This document shows positions 36,311 through 47,325 of a stretch of DNA of 64,000 nt, piece after piece. Made by a program: the position numbers and the translations under genes. Source of the DNA: Siphonodentalium dalli (taxonomy: Eukaryota > Mollusca > Scaphopoda > Gadilida > Siphonodentaliidae); NCBI GenBank assembly GCA_032622095.1, contig CP136068.1, positions 127,045,989 to 127,109,988 on the forward strand, read 5' to 3'. The notes beneath the pieces were generated by a model that had not been told where the DNA came from, did not search any database, and saw only the letters and a program-made list of their open reading frames with translations. Position 1 is the first letter of the stretch. Every line of letters begins with the position of its first letter.

Positions 36311-37831
36311 GGTGTGGACAATACAACCAAAGACAGCAACACCATTACTACCTCTATACTGGACCAGTTATGCATCAACTGAGGTTTATTAGAATTATGC
36401 GATTTTATAATCAGGAGCATAGCAGATAGAGTTGTCCCTCTTGTAATGTTCATAAGAATAGAGTAGTTAATATATATATATCTTTATTTGCGACGTTAGC
36501 ATATAATTCCAACTGTGCGGTGGTTGGGGGCCAAGTATTTCAACAACAACTTCATAAAAACCCCTTGGAAATGCATCAAGTTGTCAGTCTGGGATCCAAC
36601 ATCAAGTTGATAGCGGGTTAATTGGCTCCTATGTCAGATAAGGGGTTCGCAAAGTCAAAATTGTCCGCGAATTTGGACGAAATGCAAAGTTTATCAAGAA
36701 AACACAAAGTGCACTGTTGGTTATTTGAAGAACCAATCCCGTCTGCTCAATTTCCAGGTAGCTACAATTTCTCGGAAGTGGGATCTATACTATAGGGTGG
36801 TAAAGAATGTTTTCAAAACACCCTTTAATATACCCCGTTTTATTGAAAATAAAACAACTAATGCTCGGTATCGTAAATTCGTGGCTGGAAGAACAGCAGT
36901 TGGAAATTTTGGAAGGAAACGATGGTTGAATGTTTCTGTTATTATAAATAACCAACCAATATCTACATGTATACAGTGAGAAGTGGATTGAATATTTTCC
37001 TATTTTCAATAAAATTATGATATTAATTCGTCATCGGTCAGAAAAGGTCCAATGTAAGTACTAATTACCTACTGTTCTCAGCGGTATTCATGGGTTGAAC
37101 TGAACCTTAGTGCACGTATAACGTCTCCGCATAACGGCGTCGGTGTCATCAGCACACTCTCATGTCCTGTCAATTGGCCAATCGTCAATTGGGTCATGCG
37201 TTTTATACTCCAATAAAACTCACAGTCAGCATATATAATATAGACTAATTTGTCGTTACTTCACATGTAGTGTATTGGGTTAACTTACAATGTTATGCGT
37301 GGTATAGTTTCCATTTTGTAGACATATTTCAGAAAAAAATCAGAACTATTTCATCTGATTTTATGGAAAAGAAAGAGGAAAAAGCTTAATGATACCATAA
37401 TGTATGCACGGAGCTATATACAGACAACTATTTTCAAGTATAATATCGCTCTTATTGATTGCTAGATCATGACAGACAGGGATAGACCTATAGAAAGAGC
37501 CTCGCCACTCGGGTTGGTGTGAGCTGGGGGGTATGCCTTCAAATTCCAGGCATTTCGTATCACGAATATAGGCATTGAATTTTCAACTGTTAAAATTTCT
37601 CGAATCTAATTACGTTCCTGGTGGCATGTTGTAGCACCCCTCACGATAAAACCAAAACTAATATATTTATAGGTAGTCCTTCAATCTTCAGTATTACCCG
37701 CGATCTCAAACTACAAGATCGCCAAAACTCCGATTATGCATACCGCTTTTTAAATTTTCAATCTGCATGGTATATCAAGATTATCAACATTTGCAAAATT
37801 TCAGTCTGGTACAGCATTACTATATGCAATT

Positions 37832-37974
37832 GGTGGCTATGTGTTTATCAGTCCACCATCTTCTAATTTGTGGCCATGTGTATATCAGTCCACAATGTCC
37901 TAATTGGTGACCATGTGTTTATCAGTCCACAATGTCCTAATTGATTACCATGTGTTTAACAGTCCACAAATTTT
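37832..37974. repeat. Tandem repeat, four units of about 42 bp
   Basis: CATGTGT.TATCAGTCCAC and AATGTCCTAATTG recur four times with small changes. It lies about 220 bp beyond the TLR stop codon on the TLR's 3' side and could fall in its 3' UTR. Confidence 0.8.
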
Positions 37975-38196
37975 ACCGAAGGTAGCTGAAAGTAGTACAA
38001 TATTTATATTTTGTTCTTATATTTTAAATAGAAAATTAAATTATATCAGAACTATTTCTACCTATCCCACAACGGCTGAAATTTTAAACTGTTGTAAAGT
38101 TGTAAAGTTGGTGGTGAGATATCCCAAAACTTCAGCACCCTGTCACCACGAATCTAGTTGGTCGTTATACTAGTATAGTTTGTATATGTGCAATGT

Positions 38197-40788
38197 TTAT
38201 ACACGCGATTCGATCATCTCCATTTCCAATATTTGATCAACATCAGTGCTTTCCAGAACTCGGCCAGCATCAGTTCCTTCCAAGATTCGGCCAGCATACG
38301 TTCTTTCCAGGATTCGGCCAGCATGAGTTCTTTCTAGGACTCGGTCAGCATCAGTTCTTTCTAGGATTCGGCCAGCATCAGCTCTTTCGAGGTCTCGGCT
38401 AGCATCAGTTCTTTCCAGGATTCGGCCAGCATCAGTTCTTTCCAGGACTTGGTCAGCATCAGTTCTCACAACAACAACATCGGTATCCGGGCATCGCATT
38501 AACATGTTTAACTCCCGTCGTTTATTTAACACGTCTGCTATTCCCGCCAAAAGAGTCTGCCAAAACATTTCATCTTTTGCCGCGTCGCCAGTGTACAGAA
38601 GTCTCGTCTTTTTGTCGTAATAGTAACCCAACACGCCTGGAAGATCTCTCTGCTTCATTTTATCCAAGAAAACAGGTAAAATCGGCTTCTTTTCTGCCCA
38701 AGTGAAAGAAGTTTCTAAATTGGCCCATGTGCTTTTAACAAAGTTTTCACTTTTAATCGGTATGGTGCACCGACAAGATCGAATTCCTTTTACAATCTCC
38801 TCGTCAATGTCGCCCGGAACTTTGAAATGTTTATCGTTTATATAGAGTACGTCGCCCTCCGTCTGAATTAACTGTTGAAGGCAAGGGTTGAGCTTATTAA
38901 ACAGTTTTAACGCGAAGTCTTTGTCTTTTGCACAATAAGCAACGAAGACCCTATCTGTAGCGTTCACTCGCTTGTTCCTGTATCGCCAAAATCGGAACTT
39001 TACTTTCAATTTCAAAAACAGAAGTCGTTTCTTGTAACAAACGACACCAACGATGATACCAACAAGTACCGCACCGGCACACGATAGAGATATTTTAAGC
39101 AAGAGAACATAACACAGAAACCGGATATCATCTTGGTGCACTGCAAGGAGTTTCCGATGTTCCGAATTCATGTCACATTCATAAGTTTCTGGTTCAACGA
39201 GTGCATCTTTGGTGCTCTTAAGCTGGCCGGTGAATTCTAAATGTTCACACGAACAAATAAACGAATTTCGAAGTAAATTCACGAAACTATTCCTCTCAAG
39301 AAACAAGAGTGCATGTATATCTTTCAAAGAATTGTCGCCGATATACTTTATACGATTGTTTTTCAAGTCCAGTAACACTAGGTTTATCACGTGACCTATT
39401 CTCAGAGTGAACTCGCCCAGTTCGTTGTTGGAAAGATCAATCACGCGCAATTGTGCGTTATTCGAGAAAATGTCGTTAGGCACAGTCTCTAGGTGGTTGT
39501 GTGAGATGTCAACAAATTCAAGGTTTTCAGCATATGAAAATATTTCGACCAAGGGAAAGTTTGGGCTTGTTCCGATCTGATTTCCTCCAAGCTTAACGAC
39601 CCTCAGAAGTTCCAGATTTCTGAATACTGTTGGTGTGAAATATGTTATGTTATTATTTCTGACATCTAATTCTCGCAATTTGATAAACATTCGAAATAGT
39701 TCCAGTTCAAACCGTTCTATGCCTGTGTTCTTGAGGGAAATCTTTTCTATGGAATTATACGGACTCCATGATGGACACGGGTAATGTAAAAGACATGGTT
39801 GTATAAGAGAATTATCTTCGATCACGATTTTAGTTAAATTTTCAGGCATTGAAAATATGCTATCACCGTCGCAAGACTTCCAGCGGTTTTCTTCTTGACA
39901 ACTTTTATCCGATTCTAACATATATTTCGACATTCTAATCTGCCTGGATACTATCTTCTTCAGAGAAGGAAACAGTCCGAGGAACCCAAAACCTTTCCAA
40001 CCAGAATCCTCTCCGTATGTTGTTATGTATATATCCGATGCGTACAGAACTTCCAAGTTGTGAAACATAGAACGATTGCCATAATCCTTAGCTGCGTGAA
40101 TATTAGCATCGTTTATCAAGAGTGTTCCAGTGCGGGATATATCCAATACTTTCAAACTTAATTCCATTAAAGTATGTATGAATTTCAAACTGACGACATA
40201 AGAAACTGATGAGCCTCTCCACCTGTTTGTCATACTCAGGTTCAAGTGAACCAGAGGGGCGTGGTATATGTGTCGAAGAAGATCCGCAGCGTCATCGAAT
40301 CGTAGATAATCACTATTGCTAACGTTAAGTTCTTCGAGTTTATTAAAATGTTGTAATGCGTTCAGTTCCCATATTCTTGGATCAACATGAGCGATTGTTG
40401 CTCGCCGTAAGTTGGTGAGGCGTTGGAACGTCTTACCATTAATAAGTAGGGTTTCTTGCCATGTAGGATACAGTCCAAAATCTTCAACTGACTCCCAGGA
40501 ACTATCATTGAAAAAGTTATCAACATTACTACGAGGTTCGTATCTTGGGCCGAGATATACGTCTACAGCTTGTACCCCGCCAGGCACTTCAATGGCTGTA
40601 ATCGATCCATTGACATATATTTCACAATTTACCAAAAGCTTGTCAGAAATCTGGTTACAGACACACTGTTCGGGACAGGATGGCGACGACCATGTCTCAT
40701 GTGGGAAAAGAACAGCAAATAACATGACGACAAACCAAGAAATGATCCTTCCATAATTACTAAATTTAAAACGAAAATTTATATCCAT
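38197..40788 (-). CDS. Toll-like receptor with nonapeptide-repeat C-terminal tail
   Basis: An intact 863-residue single-exon frame. Residues 1-34 form a signal peptide with hydrophobic core SWFVVMLFAVLF. A cysteine cluster (CPEQCVCNQ, residues 38-46) follows as an LRRNT-like cap. Leucine-rich repeats run to about 500 (for example LRELDVRNNNITYF and LRVIDLSNNELGEF). The LRRCT occupies about 508-558 (CSCEHLEF ... YECDM). The membrane span is about 562-584 (AGAVLVGIIVGVVC). The TIR domain spans about 612-750: box 1 DRVFVAYCAKD, box 2 region with KVPGDIDEEI, box 3 FW. A single C-terminal cysteine cluster fits the vertebrate-like TLR type. In such receptors the ectodomain senses microbial or endogenous ligands and the TIR recruits adaptors. 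After the TIR comes an 87-residue tail of nine 9-residue repeats. The ATG at 40788 precedes a proper signal peptide, which fixes the start. Three decayed relatives lie nearby on the same strand. Confidence 0.95.
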   Translation of the reverse strand: MDINFRFKFSNYGRIISWFVVMLFAVLFPHETWSSPSCPEQCVCNQISDKLLVNCEIYVNGSITAIEVPGGVQAVDVYLGPRYEPRSNVDNFFNDSSWESVEDFGLYPTWQETLLINGKTFQRLTNLRRATIAHVDPRIWELNALQHFNKLEELNVSNSDYLRFDDAADLLRHIYHAPLVHLNLSMTNRWRGSSVSYVVSLKFIHTLMELSLKVLDISRTGTLLINDANIHAAKDYGNRSMFHNLEVLYASDIYITTYGEDSGWKGFGFLGLFPSLKKIVSRQIRMSKYMLESDKSCQEENRWKSCDGDSIFSMPENLTKIVIEDNSLIQPCLLHYPCPSWSPYNSIEKISLKNTGIERFELELFRMFIKLRELDVRNNNITYFTPTVFRNLELLRVVKLGGNQIGTSPNFPLVEIFSYAENLEFVDISHNHLETVPNDIFSNNAQLRVIDLSNNELGEFTLRIGHVINLVLLDLKNNRIKYIGDNSLKDIHALLFLERNSFVNLLRNSFICSCEHLEFTGQLKSTKDALVEPETYECDMNSEHRKLLAVHQDDIRFLCYVLLLKISLSCAGAVLVGIIVGVVCYKKRLLFLKLKVKFRFWRYRNKRVNATDRVFVAYCAKDKDFALKLFNKLNPCLQQLIQTEGDVLYINDKHFKVPGDIDEEIVKGIRSCRCTIPIKSENFVKSTWANLETSFTWAEKKPILPVFLDKMKQRDLPGVLGYYYDKKTRLLYTGDAAKDEMFWQTLLAGIADVLNKRRELNMLMRCPDTDVVVVRTDADQVLERTDAGRILERTDASRDLERADAGRILERTDADRVLERTHAGRILERTYAGRILEGTDAGRVLESTDVDQILEMEMIESRV
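38218..38460 (-). repeat. 27-bp coding minisatellite, nine units, in the TLR tail
   Basis: Nine in-frame copies of a 27-bp unit encode DADQVLERT, DAGRILERT, DASRDLERA, DAGRILERT, DADRVLERT, HAGRILERT, YAGRILEGT, DAGRVLEST and DVDQILEME (residues 777-857). Because 27 is a multiple of three, unit gain or loss preserves the frame. A related fragment at 23654-23822 has only about three and a half units. Confidence 0.95.
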
Positions 40789-40801
40789 CGTCGATTCAGG
40801 G

Positions 40802-41045
40802 TTGATTACAGTTCCTTGTAGTAAGGAATCTTATAACACCAAATATAGTCCTGGTATATCTTACAAATATGCCGCAAGTTTTAACAGTCCAACATGCTTC
40901 GACACAGGAGAAATCACTTTGGTTAAAACACAAACCAAAAGTAAAGAAGACCAGAACATTCCTAACGAAATACAGATTATGTTCCTAGCGTTGTTTTAAG
41001 CTTCAGTACGAGCCCACGCTGTATATATTTGGTTTCGTGACGAAG
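40802..41045. promoter_or_regulatory. 5' flank shared by three TLR copies
   Basis: About 240 bp directly upstream of the TLR start is nearly identical at 47326-47560 and 61360-61577. It should contain the promoter or 5' UTR, but no TATA box or NF-kB-type site could be assigned confidently. On the plus strand it holds a 65-codon frame preserved in all three copies, judged an antisense by-product. Confidence 0.5.
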
Positions 41046-41089
41046 ATCAATCGTTATATACTACTCTATTAGTTCCAGCAATCTCTAGC

Positions 41090-41470
41090 GCAACATCTTG
41101 GTTATTTTAATCGTTTGAAAATATACCCGGCCCAACTTCCTTACCGAGATAATCACTTAATACAGAGCTATGCGCAGAATATCGGAGATATATCCTCCAT
41201 ACAACACAAAGAATACAGCAATAAGATATAAAACACAATCTTCCGAGGCTTTATGCCAAACCAAAAGGGTATTCCCCTTAGAGCGCGGTCACCGCGACCA
41301 GATTATTTACAATTCTATCATATTATTATACTCGACGAGGATCAATACATTTTTGACAGCGGACTGTCGTAATTTGGTTATCACCACACGGCTCTCTTCC
41401 CACTCGTATAAATCGGATATAAAAAGACATAGAAATCCGATATAAAAAGACTAGAATGGCAGCCCCTATC
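41090..41470. other. Segment present upstream of TLR copy 1 but absent from copy 2
   Basis: Alignment of the two upstream flanks breaks after GTTCCAGCAATCTCT and resumes at GTGTTTCGCATTTGC. The extra roughly 375 bp includes two AAATC.GATATAAAAAGAC.TAG units. No terminal repeats were found, so deletion from copy 2 is as likely as insertion here. Confidence 0.6.
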
Positions 41471-42642
41471 TGAGTGTTTCGCATTTGCTTTGTTTATGCC
41501 GACTTCAAGTTACTTTACACATCTACTTTTTTCGACAATTTATAACACGCCAATCAGCCCTCGACTAATGGAAGTTATCTAGTGAGGTCCGTTTTTACTG
41601 TAAAGATCTTTAAGTCGTCGTCTGTTCTACAAAAACGGTCTGTCGTGATTACAATAGGCATATGCATTGTAATCGCGGCGCACACCTTGATTGATCAATT
41701 ATGCACTCCCGATCATTTCATTTCGCCCAATTTTGGCGGTTATCTGATGGCTGTTTCTCATCTGACGTGTGTGTCAGGATAGAGGAGCTGGAGGATTTGT
41801 GTAAATGTTAGCCCAAACTACATTTCCAAGTAACGATGGTTTGTTGTTTATTTTGAGGAATCATACCACATCAGATGAATTCAGCCCAAATATGTTAACA
41901 GTTGTCGTGTAAAACATTTGCAGTAGGTTAGCGTTATTTGTTATTTGCGGATGTCGTTTAACATGGGGAAAATAGACTACTACGTTTGAACGGCATGTGC
42001 ATTTGTCGTTTTTTAATTATAACAACATGATAATCAATAACAGAGGCAGTCTCTGTCAAATACAGTCGTTCTATTTATGATACTAATTGGGGAACTTTCT
42101 AAATTAAATTACGCGTAAACTAGCGTAAACGGATACCTGCTGTAAATTATAGAAGGTGCCGGAATCGGCCTACTCGCCCCTGTGCTAACTCGCCTCAGTC
42201 GACGTGTTCAGTTCGGTACACACTAATACATGTATCCGAGGCCGAGTCCGGCTCGGAATAAAAGGTGTATACGGGGTGTTATATGGCGTTTGGTGTATTT
42301 TGGTGTATATGTCCGGGCTGGGACATGGAATACAATAACGTTTGAATTGCTTTAAAATTTACAAATTTGTTGATTTTATTCAACTTTTCGTTCTGAAACA
42401 CACTATACTCGTATTGTCGATATCTAGTATTACTTAGAAATTTCAGCTTTCCAGATTCATAATCGCTCCATTGACTGTAACAGATGAAATTACCCCCCTC
42501 TTCGGATCGAGTGTCACTAGAACTTTATTTTGTTAGACTCCCTGTAGTCACTGATTATATGTGGAAATAATCTGTAATAAGATGTAGCACTGTTTTATTT
42601 TATATTTACATGTAGTGCTGTTTTTTATACAACAATTCCACC

Positions 42643-43818
42643 CAGGCTTCTCAACGGTACGCAGTACCGGTGCCGCGTACTCGGGCATTTTTTGCGGTAA
42701 CGGTGCTGGTGTGCAGATCCGCCGGTACTCGGTACTGTGGTTGCATATATGCACGTTCGTAGATCAGCAGGCTATTTGGCAAAATACAGTAGTACCAAGT
42801 TTCGTTCTTTAAACTACACGCGATGCACATCGATCGTGATTGTATTCATGGCGCGAAAGGTCGGTCACGGAAGGGTGGTTCCTGGTTTTTATGCGTCTAT
42901 TATAACTCTTCAATGATTGAATTTCAATTCTTTGAAAACACGGCCTTGTGATATTGTTTTAATCTTCAAATATTATTTTGTGTTGGGAACTTGTGATTGC
43001 AACTTATGTTTTTGCCTTTATTTTTGCCCAGTTGTGGCAATTATACACTAAACCCAGTTACAATTTCTTATCATTTATTCACCAACGACCCCACCACAAG
43101 TATGGCCCACACGTTTTGATTAATCACATACACACGTACCCGTTCCCATGTCGTGTCAGTTTGCATATATAAGGTAGACCATTTTGAATTTAAATGGGAT
43201 TCATGGAACCTCCAGTTATATATTAAAATCGGGAACGAATATCCACGAACCGTGCACAGTGTACATGTAATTTGCTGAATAGACATGATAGTTCATATTT
43301 GGTATAGGAACTCGTGGAGAGAAATTGTTGCCTAACTTGACTCATTATTGTTTAGATTTAAAATGGCCGACCGCGCGACTTTGCAAATACATTTAATCTG
43401 ATTGAATATTGTGAAGTGAAAACCACCGACGTGTGTCGCGTTACTTTCTATCAGTTTATCACACACCGAAGAACAATAAGTTAAAACCACAAAACATGTG
43501 CAACGAATAGTTCCATTTTGGTTGATTGAATTGTCTATGTTGTCATTTGCGCATCACTAAAATCTACGGAAAAGTTTGTTAGTATGTTCCAAAATGGTAT
43601 CTAATATCCCGAAATAGTTTCTTTATTCTGATATCAAATTATCATTAGTTCATGTTAATAATAGAGTTCGTGGCTTGTGATTTTTAGCACTGTGTTACCT
43701 CCAGATATACCTAGAACTATAAAATGGCTTGCCAGTACCGGTACAGGAACCGCGGTACTAGCAAAGTATCGATACCGGTACCGGCATGTGTGGTACCGGC
43801 GCTACTTTGAGAAGCCCG
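42643..43818. mobile_element. hAT-like non-autonomous transposon, 1176 bp
   Basis: The ends are CAGGCTTCTCAA and TTGAGAAGCCCG, an imperfect terminal inverted repeat of about 12 bp. They are flanked by the 8-bp duplication ATTCCACC (42635-42642 and 43819-43826). Short TIRs starting CAGG and 8-bp duplications are typical of the hAT superfamily. Subterminal regions are rich in GGTACCGG-type motifs at both ends, as expected for transposase-binding repeats. No transposase frame is present. The matching position in unit A (about 32797) has no insertion. Confidence 0.85.
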
Positions 43819-44129
43819 ATTCCACCTAGATCATCATGTGATCGACCATACATGGGGTGTGATGACCTGGTTGAATTAAGAGCGGTTTGGTGGATCACTT
43901 CTGTCTTCGAGCTAGATTATACTTATGCTATTTAATGGCATGTTTCTAACTTGGAGGAGTAGATATTCTTGAGACCCCACTGCTATTTAATTCACACCAA
44001 GTTCTCAGCTGTCATGTTCGGATATTAGAACCCATAGCCATAATATATGGTTTATTTTGTGTATACTAATATAATATAGTTATTTTCAGTACCTTTATAT
44101 ACCAGTAGTGTGGATAACAATGCATATAT

Positions 44130-44770
44130 ATATATTTATCATATGACTCAATCATTATTTACGTTGGAAAGTATGTCATAAATCAATTTCATATGAACTA
44201 CTAGTTCATATCACCTTCCGATAATTTGATTGGTTTGTTGACAAAAAGTGTGTTCTGATTGGCTAAATGGCAGCCTGGGCCGAGCTGCATCTCTAACTAA
44301 ATGCAGGTCAAATTCGTGCGCGTCAATCAACGCGATGCCGAAATTCTCGCAATTATAATCTTGAAATATATAGTTTTGGACATTGTTATACGATAAATAG
44401 AATATGTAATTCGTATTTATCTAATAAATATACGATATAATGTCACAAACTGAGAACAGAATAGCGCACTATATCTTCGCGTGCATATTATTTCTGCTAG
44501 TTCACCAGGTGTAATTGGGCTTCCGGTGCAATGAAGTGACGTCACATTAACCTTTTGCTGCCGATGTCATGATAGCTATTTAGTGATTTGTGTGCGTTTT
44601 GGACATCATAATCAATTTATAGTTGTCATATGATAAATAGAATATGTAATGAGTGTTTCTCTCATATGATATTTATGAAACTCGTCACGAATTTTCAGTT
44701 TTAAACTTAAAATTCTTAGACTCGTTTCATAAATATCATATGAGAGAAACACTCATTTCATATCCTCTCT
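44130..44770. other. Insertion in unit B with a 34-bp-arm hairpin
   Basis: Relative to unit A (about 33080) this roughly 640 bp is extra. It ends in a perfect or near-perfect hairpin (44649-44682 with 44723-44756; arm start ATGAGTGTTTCTCTCATATG). A GATAAATAGAATATGTAAT block occurs twice. Probably an uncharacterised non-autonomous element. Confidence 0.65.
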
Positions 44771-45685
44771 ATATATATATATGTGTATATGTATATTGAT
44801 TCAACGGATTCAGTGGTTTTGTTCATTATTCTATCAAATTTGCGGGGAAAACATGGCCACCAGCAGTAGACCCTGCCAAATTTCAAATTTGAATCAATTG
44901 GCGCACCCTGCAGCCAGCATTTATTGGAGAACTGTTTCTCATGTGGATATTTTGGGTCACCACTAGATGGGAGCCATATTTTTTTCTCAAAATTTCCTTG
45001 TGAAAAAATCACTGCCAGCGGTGATCTTGAGTTTTACTATTTTTATGGCTAAATAATTTGGTTGATCCTACAGACGACATCCATTGTCCTATCGTCACCA
45101 GATTCCACAATGATCTTCTGGATAACCAGGATGAGAGTAATCTATTTTTTCCGAATTTCGTTAAAAACATGACCACAGACAGCAAGTTTGTATCTTACTC
45201 TTTGTATGACTGAATTCTTTAGCACCTCTACAGACCACATCCCTCATCTGATAGTCACCAAACTTCATATTGATCTTCGGGGTGACCTCTAGATGGGAGC
45301 TATTGAATGATTTGAATTTCTTTGGAAAACATGGTCGCCAGCAGCCATCTTCTATTTTGCTTTTTATATACATGTATATCTCTTCGTGCGGATAGCCAGT
45401 ATTACTTGGGTAGTTCAACTTTCCACATTCCTGTCATCATTTGAAATATAAAAATTTACCTGATACATGTAGTCCAATGAAAATTAACAAGCGTCCATAA
45501 ATTAAATTTACCTATTATCCTATTATTCCTCACAATCACATGCACCCTTCCAAATTTTTTTTCGTCGTATCTAATTTTTAATGACCCCTATGGTAATATT
45601 GATATAGATACATTTGTCAAACATTTCTTTGTACAATATACAGGTATAGAGTTTGTAACTAAATCTAGAAATATATAATACTAGC

Positions 45686-46050
45686 TGATGTACTCGACTT
45701 CGTTCGGGCTATTTGGGGATTTCTTTGTGATCGCCTTCATCTGGGCAATACCCGGTATATACAGCATCTGGACAAACTATTTTTCAATTGGTCCAGAAAC
45801 ATGCCTATATCAGCACGTTCGATGACATGGGCGCACGTGAAATTGGACCCGTCCATATTGCTCCCGGGCTCGAAGTAGTCCTACGCACAAATTTTAATCG
45901 GATCGGTCAAGGTCCAGAAACATGCCTATGGGCGAGGTCAGGTTGAAACGTTAAATACCAAATCAGAGTCGGATCGGTCGAGCAGTGTTCGAGTCTATAA
46001 CACACATACATGTACATACATGCATTCATACACACACATACAGAGATATT
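45686..46050 (+). repeat. SINE/RTE-like tail with (ACAT)n, unit B copy
   Basis: Counterpart of 34430-34800: GTCGGATCGGTCGAGCAGTG, then GAGTCTATAACACACATACA and an ACATACA microsatellite. Confidence 0.5.
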
Positions 46051-46272
46051 CCAAAATGTATAATCGATAGCTACAAGAATTCTATGATAAATAGTTCACG
46101 GGCGACCTGATGCATGCATCTTAGTTTTCTTGTTACTAATATGGGCTGTGATTCCATATTTACTCACAACAATCAAATACACGCAGCGACATGGAAGACA
46201 GGGCGACACATTATTTCAAAGATATAAACGCTACTAATTAAATCAGAACAGTTGTACATGTAATACCGAGTG

Positions 46273-46374
46273 CGCCATACTACAACTTCAGATTGAGGGT
46301 ATTCGGACGAGTTGCATGGACATTTGCTTTGTCGTCGAAATCCTGCAGTTACTTTCCTAAACACTGGCACATTT
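46273..46374. repeat. 102-bp direct repeat, left copy bracketing TLR copy 2
   Basis: It begins CGCCATACTACAACTTCAGA and is identical to 47876-47977 except at two positions. It lies immediately next to the truncated 3' edge of TLR copy 2. Confidence 0.9.
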
Positions 46375-46377
46375 TCA

Positions 46378-47312
46378 AGCATTGAAAATATGCTATCACC
46401 GTCGCAAGACTTCCAGCGGTTTTCTTCTTGACAACTGTTATCCGATTCTAACATATATTTCGACATTCTAATCTGCCTGGATACTATCTTCTTCAAAGAA
46501 GGAAACAGTCCGAGGGACCCAAAACTATTCCAACCAGAATCCTCTCCGTATGTTGTTATGTATATATCCGATGCGTACAGAACTTCCAAGCTGTGAAATA
46601 TAGAACGATTGCCATAATCCTTAGCTGCGTGAATATTAGCATCTTTTATCAAGAGTGTTCCAGTGCGGGATATATCCAATACTTTCAAACTTAATTCCAT
46701 TAAAGTCTGTATGAATTTCAAACTGACGACATAAGAAACTGACGAGCCTCTCCACCTGTTTGTCATACTCAGGTTCAAGTGAACCAGAGGGGTGTGCTAT
46801 ATGTGTCGAAGAAGATCCGCAGCGTCATCGAATCGTAGATACTCACTGTTGCTAACGTTAAGTTCTTCGAGTTTATTAAAATGTTGTAATGCGTTCAGTT
46901 CCCATATTCTTGGAGCATCATGAGCGATTGTTGCTCGCCGTACGTTGGTGAGGCGTTGGAACGTCTTACTATTAATAAGTAGGGTTTCGTGCCGCGTAGG
47001 ATACAGTCCAAAATCTTCAACTGACTCCCAGGAACTATCATTGAAAAAGTTATCAACATTACTACGAGGTTCGTATCTTGGGCCGAGATATACGTCTACA
47101 GCTTGTACCCCGCCATGCACTTCAATGGCTGTAATCGATCCATTGATATGTATTTCACAATTTACCAAAAGCTTGTCAGAAATCTGGTTACAGACACACT
47201 GTTCGGGACAGGATGGCGACGGCCATGTCTCATGTGGGAAAAGAACAGCAAATAACATGACGATAATGATCCTTCCATAATTACTAAATTTAAAACGAAA
47301 GTGTATATCCAT
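46378..47312 (-). pseudogene. Truncated TLR pseudogene, copy 2
   Basis: It aligns with about the first 315 residues of the intact TLR at 38197. The N-terminal frame opens at 47312, has three fewer residues in the signal peptide and stops at TAG (46797-46799), where the intact gene has a tyrosine codon (TAC, residue 175). The same frame then continues at high identity from 46796 to about 46378 (DDAADLLRHI, stop, then NLSMTNRWRGSS). At DSIFSMLEN the similarity ends and unrelated sequence is read to 46173. LRRCT, membrane span and TIR are missing. It is a clear pseudogene unless the N-terminal 171-residue fragment is secreted, for which there is no evidence. Confidence 0.9.
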
Positions 47313-47325
47313 CGTCGATTCAGGG

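Larger units (their letters stand above)
29838..37390. repeat. Segmental duplication, unit A (flank of TLR copy 1)
   Basis: Blocks of this interval recur in 41725-50825. 30790-31440 matches 41725-42370; 32590-33080 matches 42415-44125. 33095-33910 matches 44780-45680; 34430-34885 matches 45686-46135. 29838-30805 matches 48728-48890 (less an insertion); 34900-35350 matches 48910-49390; 36490-37390 matches 49697-50825. Order is conserved apart from a break near 46135-48905. It holds no recognisable gene. Confidence 0.8.
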
